From Solidesulfovibrio fructosivorans JJ] (GTDB lineage: Bacteria > Desulfobacterota > Desulfovibrionia > Desulfovibrionales > Desulfovibrionaceae): 64,000 bases of DNA. The position numbers and the translations under genes are program-made. The stretch lies in assembly GCF_000179555.1 (NCBI RefSeq), contig NZ_AECZ01000016.1:1-64000 (forward strand). The letters run 5' to 3'. Shown here piece by piece: positions 41,541-50,299 of the stretch. Under the pieces are notes generated by a model. It ran no database searches. It was not told where the DNA came from and saw only the letters and a program-made list of their open reading frames with translations. Positions within the stretch are counted from its first letter, which is position 1. The number at the start of each line of letters is the position of its first letter.

Positions 41541-43676
41541 TCAAAAGCGGGCTTCGCGCCACAAGCCCCAATCGATGTCCGCCGCCAAGCCGGCATGGGC
41601 GACGAGCGCCTGGTAAAGTCCCCGGTAACTGCCGAGCAGCCGGTAGGCGTTGGCGTAATCATCTTCCGCGAAACCGTCCGGGAGCGCGCGCAAGGTTCCT
41701 TCCAACTGCGCCTCCATCGCCGCCAGCCGCAACCGCAGCATGCCCGGGGAATTGACGTCGAAGAGCCCCCGCGCCCAGGGCCCGAGCAATTCCGCAATGG
41801 CTGTGGTCCATTGGCCCACTTCGTCGGCGCAATACCGCCAGAGCGGTTGGGGACGTTTTCCGGCATCGGCAAGCATCTTGAAGCGATAGGCGATGGTATT
41901 GAGGCTTGAAACCAAAGCGGCGGCCTTCTCCGGCGGATTGGCGGGCATCAGCCCGTAATCGATGCCCGCGGCCCAACCGCCGACCTTGCCGACCGAGGTC
42001 TGCATGGCCCCGAGCAAAGGCGACGCGCTCCGTTTCCCGGCATCACGACCGGAGGAGTGCCCGAAAAGGGAGGCGACCCGCTCGGCCTGACGGAAGAAAC
42101 GTGTCGTGACGCGCACGAACATCTTTTCCGGCCGCAAGGAAAAGGGAACGACGGAAACGGCCCCGGCAAAGATCATGCTGCCCAGCATGGCCACGGCGTT
42201 GTTGGCAAAGACAGCAAAATCGTACTGTTGCTGCGACTGCAAATTGGTCAGCATGATAAACGGAACGATGGCGGCCATCTTCAACATGGTCGCGCGGGGG
42301 TCCCAAAAGGCGTAATAAATGAGGACCGTAAAAATAAAGAGCAGTACGGATAGCTCGAAATAGCCGGAAAGCCACGGCATGACGAAGACATAGAGCAAAC
42401 TGGCCAGGACGACGCCGATACTGTTGGCCAGGACGAACTTCGGCCAGTTCATTTGCGGCGTCATCAACCCGATCAAAGCGTGCACGCCCACAAACACGAC
42501 AAACATCATATCGCCCGGCGGATCGACGTAAATCCAGGCCAGCGCGCCCAGCCAGAGGCTGGCCATGATGCGTATGGCGGCCGCGACGCTGTCGCCGTCT
42601 GGCCGGCGCGCGACGGCCGCGGGAAGCCGCGGCGGCCTGATGCGTTCGCGCGGCGGCAGCCTGATGATCCGCAGGCAATCGCCGATATCGAAGCTGAGGC
42701 GCTCGACCCGCAACAGGGTATGGACGACATCGCGCAGGGCCGTCTGCTGGAAATGCGGCAAGGCCGCGAACAAGTCCTTGTCGATGACCAGTTCCACCCG
42801 GGGAGGAACCGCCGGCGGATTGTCGTTTTCCTCGAACACGGTCAGTTTCGCCAGACGCTGCCGCAACGCCCGGCGAAAGTCCGGCAGGGCCGGCACCAGG
42901 GCGGCGATATCGCACCCGGCCAAGTCGGGCAGTTCCTCCCGCCACAGCTCCAAGGCCTCCATCATTTCCTGGCACAAGGCGACCAGTTGCCACCACCACC
43001 CCTTGGCCTCGTGGATTTCGAATTGCTCCGTCTCGGCCGCATAGAGCCGCCGCTTCCATTGGCTGAGAAGCTGCGCCTCCAGGCTGTACCAGTTCTCCGC
43101 GCCGTTCGGTGTATCCGGATGCAGCATTCTGGAAAAATGGTGGTCCGCTACTTTCGCCTGAACGCCAAAAAGGCTTTTGACCAAGCGATGGACATCGAAG
43201 GCGCACTGCTGCGGCCAGATGAAAACCGAGACGATCGCATACACGATGATGCCGAGCGCCGTCTCCTCCATGCGAACCGTGGCCGTATAAAAAACATGCT
43301 GTGATCCGCCGGCCACATTGGCCCCGACAAGAATGGCGACGTAGCTGGTGATGAACCAGAAATACACATAGCGCGATATGGTGATGCGGTACGCGCAAAA
43401 TCCCATGACCAACGACAGGAATCCGATGAACGCCCACCGCTCTTGTGGAAACAGGCTTACGCACAGTATGCCGAGTATGCCGCCGAGCAAGGTCCCGAGC
43501 AAACGGTGCACGCCTTTGTTGATGGATTCGCCGACTGTCGGCATGCTCACCACCGCCACGGCGAGGCCGGCCCAATACGGGTTGGCCCAGCCCATGGCCA
43601 TGGCCAGGCCGCAAGCGATGCTGAGGGCCAGACCAGTTTTGACGGCTTCCCGCAACGGAAGCGAAAGCTGCAACAT
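41541..43676 (-). CDS. FUSC-family efflux transporter (AaeB-like)
   Basis: A 711-residue inner-membrane protein of the aromatic-acid exporter/fusaric-acid-resistance family. It has two groups of about five membrane helices (about 15-180 and 380-520), each followed by a cytoplasmic domain. Conserved N-terminus LREAVKTGLALSIACGLA, then ANPYWAGLAVAVVSMPTVG. It probably exports aromatic or other organic acids with the two downstream gene products. The ATG at 43676 has a poor ribosome-binding site, but upstream in-frame residues are not family-like. Confidence 0.9.
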   Translation of the reverse strand: MLQLSLPLREAVKTGLALSIACGLAMAMGWANPYWAGLAVAVVSMPTVGESINKGVHRLLGTLLGGILGILCVSLFPQERWAFIGFLSLVMGFCAYRITISRYVYFWFITSYVAILVGANVAGGSQHVFYTATVRMEETALGIIVYAIVSVFIWPQQCAFDVHRLVKSLFGVQAKVADHHFSRMLHPDTPNGAENWYSLEAQLLSQWKRRLYAAETEQFEIHEAKGWWWQLVALCQEMMEALELWREELPDLAGCDIAALVPALPDFRRALRQRLAKLTVFEENDNPPAVPPRVELVIDKDLFAALPHFQQTALRDVVHTLLRVERLSFDIGDCLRIIRLPPRERIRPPRLPAAVARRPDGDSVAAAIRIMASLWLGALAWIYVDPPGDMMFVVFVGVHALIGLMTPQMNWPKFVLANSIGVVLASLLYVFVMPWLSGYFELSVLLFIFTVLIYYAFWDPRATMLKMAAIVPFIMLTNLQSQQQYDFAVFANNAVAMLGSMIFAGAVSVVPFSLRPEKMFVRVTTRFFRQAERVASLFGHSSGRDAGKRSASPLLGAMQTSVGKVGGWAAGIDYGLMPANPPEKAAALVSSLNTIAYRFKMLADAGKRPQPLWRYCADEVGQWTTAIAELLGPWARGLFDVNSPGMLRLRLAAMEAQLEGTLRALPDGFAEDDYANAYRLLGSYRGLYQALVAHAGLAADIDWGLWREARF

Positions 43677-43934
43677 ACGTATCACGCCTCGACCGGCGGA
43701 TGGCTTTGTCTTGCCGCATCCAGCCGGGGTAACAGGTTCTCCCGGGACCGGGCGGCTCTTGGCCGGAGGTTCCCTGAAAACGACGACGCCACGACAATGC
43801 GCGCACGCGACACGCGCGCGCCTCACGGCGTGTTCCTTTTTGCCTTCTTTGGCTTTTTCCTTGTAAAATGAGGAGTTTTACCAGAACATCGCGAGATCGA
43901 TTCCGAAGGGCAATAAGGCTGTGGGTCAACTTTT

Positions 43935-43982
43935 TCTACACGTGTAGACCTCTTTTGACCGAATGTCTACATTCGTATACAT
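43935..43982. promoter_or_regulatory. palindromic operators between the FUSC operon and tetR
   Basis: TCTACACGTGTAGA is a perfect 14-bp palindrome at 43935-43948. ATGTCTAC-ATTC-GTATACAT at 43963-43982 has 8-bp arms with one mismatch. Both share the TCTAC core and lie in the only AT-rich part of the divergent region, so they are candidate binding sites for the TetR-family regulator. Confidence 0.55.
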
Positions 43983-44131
43983 AAAAATCCGCGCCACAGC
44001 CATCCACCAACGCACGGGGCGGTTTCGCGCCGACCCGTCGCCGCCAAAGCCCGCGGCGGCGACATAACAAGCCCCGCGCACAGCACCAGCTCGCAGGACG
44101 GCAGGCCGTTTCCGAGCTGCCGGGGAACAAC

Positions 44132-44746
44132 GTGGAAGACACGACACCCAAAAAGCCAAAAGAGCCCCGCAAACGACACCGCAACGCCATCGCAACGCGC
44201 CAGGCCATTTTGGACTCGGCGCGCCTGGCTTTCACGCGTTTCGGCTACGACGGGGTCGGGGTGCGGGAAATCGCGAAAAACGCCGGCGTGACGGCCATGC
44301 TCGTCAACCGCTATTTCGGCTCGAAAGAAAAGCTGTTTGAGGAAGTCGTGGAGGTGACCCTGTCCGGCCCCGGCGTTTTAAGCGAGATCATCAAGCCGGA
44401 AAGCGATCCCGAGACGCTCAGCCGGGAGGTGGCCGCCCGGCTCATCGCCAAATCCGTGCCCGGCCTGACCTCGGATGGCATCCTGATTCTGCTGCGCTCG
44501 GCGGCGAACAAACAAGCGGCGGCGATCCTGCGGGAAAACGCCGTGCGCTACCTCAAACCGGTGGCCGACCAGTTCAAGGGCGATAATCCCGGGATGCGCG
44601 CGGCCATGCTGCTCTCGATCATCTCCGGCTTCCAGCTCATGCGCCAGATCATCGCCCTGCCCGATCTTGCCTCGGCCAGCCCCGAAGACCTGACGAGTCA
44701 ACTCGAAGCCCTGATCCGTTGCCTTGCCGGGGACAAGAGCAAATAG
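44132..44746 (+). CDS. TetR-family transcriptional regulator
   Basis: A 204-residue regulator. The N-terminal TetR HTH is clear: ATRQAILDSARLAFTRFGYDG, VREIAKNAGVTAMLVNRYF, GSKEKLFEEV. The C-terminal ligand domain (70-200) is helical. GTG start at 44132 with GGGGA 5 bases upstream. Divergent from the FUSC/HlyD efflux operon, which it most likely represses. Confidence 0.9.
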   Translation: MEDTTPKKPKEPRKRHRNAIATRQAILDSARLAFTRFGYDGVGVREIAKNAGVTAMLVNRYFGSKEKLFEEVVEVTLSGPGVLSEIIKPESDPETLSREVAARLIAKSVPGLTSDGILILLRSAANKQAAAILRENAVRYLKPVADQFKGDNPGMRAAMLLSIISGFQLMRQIIALPDLASASPEDLTSQLEALIRCLAGDKSK

Positions 44747-45193
44747 GCCGACGGCGCATGGCGTAGTAATATGGCGGTCATCAAAAGCACTCGCGCCGCC
44801 GCTTTTGCAAAAAGTAATCCATACCTGTCGACTTCCGCATTTCCCGCATTGTGACGCCCTGACACGACCATTTGATTTTTCTTGGTTTCTTTCCCAAACA
44901 AGAAATACGCCAGGCTTTCAAAAATATACCTCCGCACCCCTGACATTCCCTCGCATTGCTGCTATTATCCATACCAAGACCGATAATTGTCGCCTGATGT
45001 TGCCGTCGCGACCAGGGCGAACTTTCACCGCTCTCTGCAATACAATGCATGTATGCGTCTTGCGCTGTTTTGCATGCCAGGTGGCATGCCCGGGACAGCG
45101 GATTGGCCAAAGCAAGGAAGTGTCGTGGTTCAATGCGGGAAGCTGGCAAAATGGCCCCAGCCCCCAAGCAAACCAGCCAAAGGAGGTCTCCAC
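44747..45193. other. intergenic region before the amidohydrolases
   Basis: About 450 bases without a supported gene. Contains a perfect inverted repeat, GCATGCC-AGGT-GGCATGC, at 45072-45089, about 105 bases before the first amidohydrolase start, which may be an operator or leader hairpin. The upstream in-frame extension of the amidohydrolase across this region looks non-coding. Confidence 0.45.
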
Positions 45194-46798
45194 GTGGACC
45201 GACAGACGATGCCGAAGCTTTTCACCAATGGCCGCATCTATCAAAACGCCGACACTCGCGTCGCCAACATCCTTGTGGAAAACGATAGCGTAGCGGCCGT
45301 TGACGTCAATCCCGCCGACCACCAGGATGCCGCCGTGATCGACTTGGCCGGCGGCGCGCTCTATCCTGGATTTTGCGACAGCCACGTGCATCTGGTCGAA
45401 GCCGGCGTCGGTTTCAGCGGCGTGGACCTGCGCGGCAAAAACGATCCCGAGGCGATCGCCACGGCCGTGGCCGCAGCCATGGCCAGCCATCCCGGCGACG
45501 CCCCCTTTTTCGGCTCGGCCTTCTCGCTGGCGGACTACGACGTCTGGTCCCTGGCCGATCTGGCCAAACTCGACGCCGCGACCGGCGACCGCGTGACGCT
45601 CTTGGCCGACGACCTCGGCCACAATCTGATCGCCAATTCCGCGGCCATGGCCAAGGCCGGCATCACGGCCGCCACACCCGTGCCCTCGGGGGGCAAGGTC
45701 ATCACCGAAGACGGCAAGCCCACGGGCATGCTGCGCGAAGAGGCCATGACCCTGGCCGGAAACCCGCTGCTGCCGCTTTTTACCGGCGCCGCCGTCCAGG
45801 AAGGCGCCCGGCGGTTCATGAACGCCTGGGCCGCCATGGGCTACACGGCCATCGTGGACCTCATGGGCGCGCCCATCGGCCGCATCCTGCGACCGGAGAT
45901 GTGCCGTGAGATGGAGCGCAAGGGCATCCTGCCCCTTCGCGTCAACTACAACTACACCTTCTTCGGCCTCGACGACCTCGACGGGGGGCTGGCGGAAATG
46001 GGCCACGACACGGACCTGGTGCGCTTTATCGGCAACAAGCTCTTCATCGACGGGGCCTATGCCGGCGGCCAGGCCTGGACCACCTGGGAAAACAAGGAAG
46101 GCGGGCATGGGCTCCATACCGTCGCCCCCGACGACTCCATGGGCAAGAACCAGAACATCAACCGCATCATCGCCCGGCTGGAGGAAGTCGGCCTCAACTG
46201 CCACTACCACATCCAGGGCGACAAGGCCCTGGACGTGACCCTGGACGCCCTGGCCGCCGTGGTCGCGAAAAAGGGCAAGCTCGAGTGCGTGCATACGCTT
46301 ATCCACCTGGCCTTTCCCCGCCCGGACCAGATCGAGCGCATCGCCTCGTTCGCCGGCAAGGTCGTCACGACCGTGCAGCCGGGCTTCTGGCAGGCCGAGG
46401 CCGGACTCGAGCGCTACTACGGCGAGGCCAACAATGCCTCCTATCCCATCAAGGACCTGTTCGGAGCCGGGGTGGCCACGGGCATGAGCACCGACTTCTT
46501 CGTCTCGCCGCTGGAGCTCGCCGCCCCCACGAAAGTCATGAACATCGCCATGGTCGGCGGCGGCGCGTCCCGAAAGCCCCTCAGCATGCGGGAGCTTCTT
46601 TCTGGATTTACCCAAGGCAGCGCCGCGACCACGGGGAAAAGCGACGTCGGCGCGCTCGCCCCGGGCATGAAGGCCGACATGGTCCTCTACGAACGCGACC
46701 TCTACGACGTCGCACCGCAAGACCTTGCCGCCGCCAACCCGAAGGTCCTGGCGACCTGGGTCAGCGGACGCAAGGCGTTCGATGCCGCGTCGAAATAG
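45194..46798 (+). CDS. amidohydrolase 3 family protein, copy 1
   Basis: A 534-residue YtcJ/N-substituted-formamide-deformylase-like metal hydrolase. Metal-site motifs: CDSHVHLVE (HxH), KLFIDGAYAGG, HYHIQGDKALD, LIHLAFPRP and STDFFVSP. It would hydrolyse an amide or formamide bond; the substrate is unknown. GTG start at 45194 with AAAGGAGG 8 bases upstream. No signal peptide. A closely related copy starts 52 bases after its stop. Confidence 0.88.
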   Translation: MDRQTMPKLFTNGRIYQNADTRVANILVENDSVAAVDVNPADHQDAAVIDLAGGALYPGFCDSHVHLVEAGVGFSGVDLRGKNDPEAIATAVAAAMASHPGDAPFFGSAFSLADYDVWSLADLAKLDAATGDRVTLLADDLGHNLIANSAAMAKAGITAATPVPSGGKVITEDGKPTGMLREEAMTLAGNPLLPLFTGAAVQEGARRFMNAWAAMGYTAIVDLMGAPIGRILRPEMCREMERKGILPLRVNYNYTFFGLDDLDGGLAEMGHDTDLVRFIGNKLFIDGAYAGGQAWTTWENKEGGHGLHTVAPDDSMGKNQNINRIIARLEEVGLNCHYHIQGDKALDVTLDALAAVVAKKGKLECVHTLIHLAFPRPDQIERIASFAGKVVTTVQPGFWQAEAGLERYYGEANNASYPIKDLFGAGVATGMSTDFFVSPLELAAPTKVMNIAMVGGGASRKPLSMRELLSGFTQGSAATTGKSDVGALAPGMKADMVLYERDLYDVAPQDLAAANPKVLATWVSGRKAFDAASK

Positions 46799-46850
46799 CC
46801 ATCCGGGGCAGTTATCGCCCCAAGAGAACCGAACCGAAGGAGGACGCCAC

Positions 46851-48470
46851 GTGGACCGACAGACAGTGCCCACGCTTTTCACCAACGGCCGCATCTATCA
46901 GGACGCCGTCAGCCGCGTCGAAAACATCCTTGTCGCCGATGGCCTGGTCGCGGCCGTCAACGTGAACCCCGCCGCGCACGAGGACGCCGCCATCGTCGAT
47001 CTCGACGGCGGCGCGCTCTATCCGGGATTTTGCGACAGCCATGTCCATCTTGTGGAATCGGCCCTGCTCTTCAGCGGCGCGGACCTGCGCGGCAAAAACG
47101 ATCCCGACGCCATAACCCAGGCCGTGGCCAAAGCCCTGGCCGCGCACCCCGGCGACGCCCCCTTTATCGGCGCGGCCTTCTCACTGATGGATTACGACGC
47201 CTGGTCCCTGGCCGATCTGGCCAAACTCGACGCCGTGACCGGCGACCGGGTGGTGCTCTTGGTCGACGACCTCGGCCACAATATGCTCGCCAATTCCGCG
47301 GCCATGGCCAAGGCCGGCATCACCGCCGCCACGCCGGTGCCAAGCGGCGGGGAAGTCGTCACCCAGGACGGCAAGGCCACGGGCATGCTGCGCGAAGAGG
47401 CCATGACACTCGCCGGCAACCCGCTGCTGCCGCTCTTTACCGAAGCGGCGATCCTTCCCGGCACCCTGCAATTCATGAACGCCTGGGCCGCCATGGGCTA
47501 CACGGGCATCGTGGACCTCATGGGCGCGCCCATGGGCCGCATCAACCATCCGGACATGTGCCGGGACATGGAGAAAAAGGGCATCCTGCCCCTTCGCGTC
47601 AACTACAACTACACCTTCTTCGGCCTCGACGACCTCGAGGGAGGGCTCGCGGAAAAAGGCCACGACACGGACCTGGTGCGCTTTGTCGGCAACAAGCTCT
47701 TCATTGACGGCGCCTATACCAGCGGCCAGGCCTGGACCACCTGGGAAAACAAGAAAGGCGGGCATGGGCTCCATACCGTCGCCGCCGACGACTCCATGGG
47801 CAAGAACCAGAACATCAACCGCATCATCGCCCGGCTGGAGGAAGTCGGCCTCAACTGCCACTACCACATCCAGGGCGACAAGGCCCTGGACGTGACCCTG
47901 GACGCCCTGGCCGCCGTGGTCGCCAAAAAAGGCAAGCTCAACGGCGTGCATACGCTCATCCACCTGGCCTTTCCCCGGCCGGACCAGATAAGGCGCATCG
48001 CCACCTTCTCGGGCAAGGTCGTCACGACCATGCAGCCGGGCTTCTGGCAGGCCGAGGCCGGACTCGAGCGCTACTACGGCGAGGCCAACAACGCCTCCTA
48101 TCCGGTCAAGGAAATGATCGAGGCCGGCGTTTCGGTGGGCATGAGCACCGACTTCGGCGTCTCGCCCCTGGAACTCAGCGCGCCGACCACGATCATGAAC
48201 ATCGCCATGGTCGGCGGCGGGGCCTCCCGCACGCCCGTGCCCGTCAAGGACATCGTTGCCGGCCTGTCCCAGGGCAGCAACGCGACCACGGGGAGAACCG
48301 ACGTCGGCGTCCTCGCCCCGGGCATGAAGGCCGACATGGTCCTTTACGAACGCGACCTCTACGACGTCGCCCCGCAGGACCTTGCCGCCGCCAACCCGAA
48401 GGTCCTGGCGACCTGGATCAGCGGGCGCAAGGCGTTCGACGCCAAGGAGGCCCCGGGGAAAAGCGCCTGA
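46851..48470 (+). CDS. amidohydrolase 3 family protein, copy 2
   Basis: A 539-residue tandem paralogue of the preceding gene with the same GTG start, the same ribosome-binding context (GAAGGAGG) and the same first residues (DRQT). Metal-site motifs are retained (CDSHVHLVE, HYHIQGDKALD, STDFGVSP). Divergence is uneven: a central block is identical at DNA level over 139 bases, while other parts differ clearly. Differences near the active site (for example VESALLFSGADL versus VEAGVGFSGVDL) may reflect different substrates. Confidence 0.88.
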   Translation: MDRQTVPTLFTNGRIYQDAVSRVENILVADGLVAAVNVNPAAHEDAAIVDLDGGALYPGFCDSHVHLVESALLFSGADLRGKNDPDAITQAVAKALAAHPGDAPFIGAAFSLMDYDAWSLADLAKLDAVTGDRVVLLVDDLGHNMLANSAAMAKAGITAATPVPSGGEVVTQDGKATGMLREEAMTLAGNPLLPLFTEAAILPGTLQFMNAWAAMGYTGIVDLMGAPMGRINHPDMCRDMEKKGILPLRVNYNYTFFGLDDLEGGLAEKGHDTDLVRFVGNKLFIDGAYTSGQAWTTWENKKGGHGLHTVAADDSMGKNQNINRIIARLEEVGLNCHYHIQGDKALDVTLDALAAVVAKKGKLNGVHTLIHLAFPRPDQIRRIATFSGKVVTTMQPGFWQAEAGLERYYGEANNASYPVKEMIEAGVSVGMSTDFGVSPLELSAPTTIMNIAMVGGGASRTPVPVKDIVAGLSQGSNATTGRTDVGVLAPGMKADMVLYERDLYDVAPQDLAAANPKVLATWISGRKAFDAKEAPGKSA

Positions 48471-48631
48471 GCGATGCGTTCGTCGCGACGGGTCGCGGGA
48501 AAAAGGCCCTCGACCGCGCCCCGCCGCGTCATCCAACAACAACGCTCGAAAAGGCGGGAGAGATGACGGCCGTCGCGGCAGGTCCGCGGCAGGCATGGCG
48601 CACCGCGCCGTGTCCGGGGAAAGGAGGCCTC

Positions 48632-49204
48632 ATGGGTTGGATACGCAACAAGGGCGCGGCGATGCGGCGCAAGTTCATCGAGGAGGCGCGGACCTTTCTC
48701 TTGCTCTTTTTCTACCTGACCCTGCTGCTCGGCGCTTTCGCCTGGTATAAAAGGCTCATCCTCCTCGAGTACGAATTCACCTTTTCCCATTACGGCTACA
48801 GCATTGTCGAAGCGGCTATTCTGGCCAAACTCATGCTGGTGGGCAACGCCATGGGGTTTTTCAAGCGTTTCCACAAGCGGCCGCTTATCGTGTCCAGCCT
48901 GTGCCAGACCCTGGTCTTCAGCCTGGGCGCGATCTTTTTCTCCCTGGAGGAGGACACCGTCATGGGCCTGATCCACGGCCGGGGCCTCGGCTGGGGTTTC
49001 GACAAACTCATGAAGACGAGCTGGGAGCAAGTCCTTGCCGATTTCATCGTCATCTTCATGGCCTTCATTCCCCTGTTCGCCGTTTGGGAACTGGGCAAGG
49101 TCCTCGGCCCCTCGCAACTCTACACCATGTTTTTCAAGAAACGCCCCCCGGACGGAAGCCGCCTCGTCACGCCCGGGAAGGGCGCGCCCCGAACCGGAGG
49201 CTAG
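48632..49204 (+). CDS. uncharacterised membrane protein
   Basis: A 190-residue inner-membrane protein with about four hydrophobic segments (FLLLFFYLTLLLGAFAWY, IVEAAILAKLMLVGNAMG, LIVSSLCQTLVFSLGAIFF, DFIVIFMAFIPLFAVWEL) and a basic C-terminal tail. AAAGGAGG precedes the ATG at 48632. It resembles small conserved membrane proteins of proteobacteria, but I cannot assign a function. Between the amidohydrolases and an outer-membrane protein gene. Confidence 0.75.
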   Translation: MGWIRNKGAAMRRKFIEEARTFLLLFFYLTLLLGAFAWYKRLILLEYEFTFSHYGYSIVEAAILAKLMLVGNAMGFFKRFHKRPLIVSSLCQTLVFSLGAIFFSLEEDTVMGLIHGRGLGWGFDKLMKTSWEQVLADFIVIFMAFIPLFAVWELGKVLGPSQLYTMFFKKRPPDGSRLVTPGKGAPRTGG

Positions 49205-49306
49205 CCCTCCTCTTTTCCCGACGGCCCATAGAAGGGGCGGATCGTCATCAGCATGAAAAAGGACCGGAAACGCATTTTCGCCTGGGAAAAATAACGAGGG
49301 ACCGCC

Positions 49307-50299
49307 ATGCCCCATCCGCTCCGGTATCTGCTCGTCGCGTGTCTGGGCATCCTGTCGCTTTCGTGCGCCCCGGGGCTCTCCGGCACGGCCCGCGCCGCCG
49401 AGAGCGGAGCCAGCCATTACAGCCAGGGAGCCTACGGCGACTTTCTCATGGCCTTCATCCCGGGCCCGGGTTTCGCCCTGCGCAGCGACACGATTTACCA
49501 GTCCGGCCACATGGACGGCACCCTCAAGGGCGGTCGGGTCTATGCCGGCCTCGACCAGACCATGACGTTAAACGTCACCACCATAAGCCGCATGTTCGAG
49601 GTTCCGGCCATCGGCGGATTTCTCGGCCTGGGATTCGGCGTGCCGGTCATCTTCAACGAACACGTGACCGGCGACGTGACGGCCGATTACCGCGCCCGGT
49701 CCCGCCGCGCGGGCCTCGACGCCGCGCGCCAGCTGCATAGAGGCGGCGACGGCGACAGGGGCGGGCTCTCCGATATCTTTTTCATGCCGGTCATGGCCGG
49801 TTGGAATTTCGGCGAATGCTCACTCACCGTAACGCCCATGGTCTTTCTCCCCACGGGCTATTACGACAAAAACGCGCTCACCAGCCTCGGCATGAACTAC
49901 GTCACCTTCGACGGCAACCTCGCCTTCACCTGGCTGGCGAAAAAGCGCTATGAGCTGTCCTTCAACGCCGGATACATGATCAATACCGAAAACCCGGCCA
50001 CCCACTACCTGTCCGGCAACCAGTTCCACCTGGACTGGACCCTGGCCTACCACGTCAACGAACGGCTGGCTTTCGGCGCGGTGGGGTATGTGCTGGCCCA
50101 GACCACGCCGGACACGGGCACGGGCGCCACCATGGGCGGGTTTTATTCCTCGGGAACGGGGCTCGGCCCCGCCGTGACCGCCACATTGCCCATCGGCGGC
50201 AAGGACTTCACCTTCGTGGCCAAGTGGCTCCACGGCTTATGCGCCGAGCACAGCTTTCGGGGGGAAACGGTCTACGGCTCGCTGCTTTTGAGCTTTTAA
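49307..50299 (+). CDS. outer-membrane channel-like protein (phenol MetA-pathway family)
   Basis: A 330-residue exported protein. Signal peptide (LLVACLGILSLSCAPG, cleavage probably near ARAAE), then many amphipathic beta strands, and a C-terminal Phe (SLLLSF) as in outer-membrane barrels. The order GAYGDFLMAFIPGPGFAL, VFLPTGYYDKN and YMINTENPATHYLSGNQF fits the transporter family often found with aromatic-compound degradation. Its stop overlaps the convergent O-antigen ligase gene by 4 bases. Confidence 0.8.
   Translation: MPHPLRYLLVACLGILSLSCAPGLSGTARAAESGASHYSQGAYGDFLMAFIPGPGFALRSDTIYQSGHMDGTLKGGRVYAGLDQTMTLNVTTISRMFEVPAIGGFLGLGFGVPVIFNEHVTGDVTADYRARSRRAGLDAARQLHRGGDGDRGGLSDIFFMPVMAGWNFGECSLTVTPMVFLPTGYYDKNALTSLGMNYVTFDGNLAFTWLAKKRYELSFNAGYMINTENPATHYLSGNQFHLDWTLAYHVNERLAFGAVGYVLAQTTPDTGTGATMGGFYSSGTGLGPAVTATLPIGGKDFTFVAKWLHGLCAEHSFRGETVYGSLLLSF

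Noticed and set aside
44918-46894. Long minus-strand open frame opposite amidohydrolase copy 1
   Set aside because: Shadow of a well-supported metal hydrolase; composition is typical of antisense frames in high-GC DNA.
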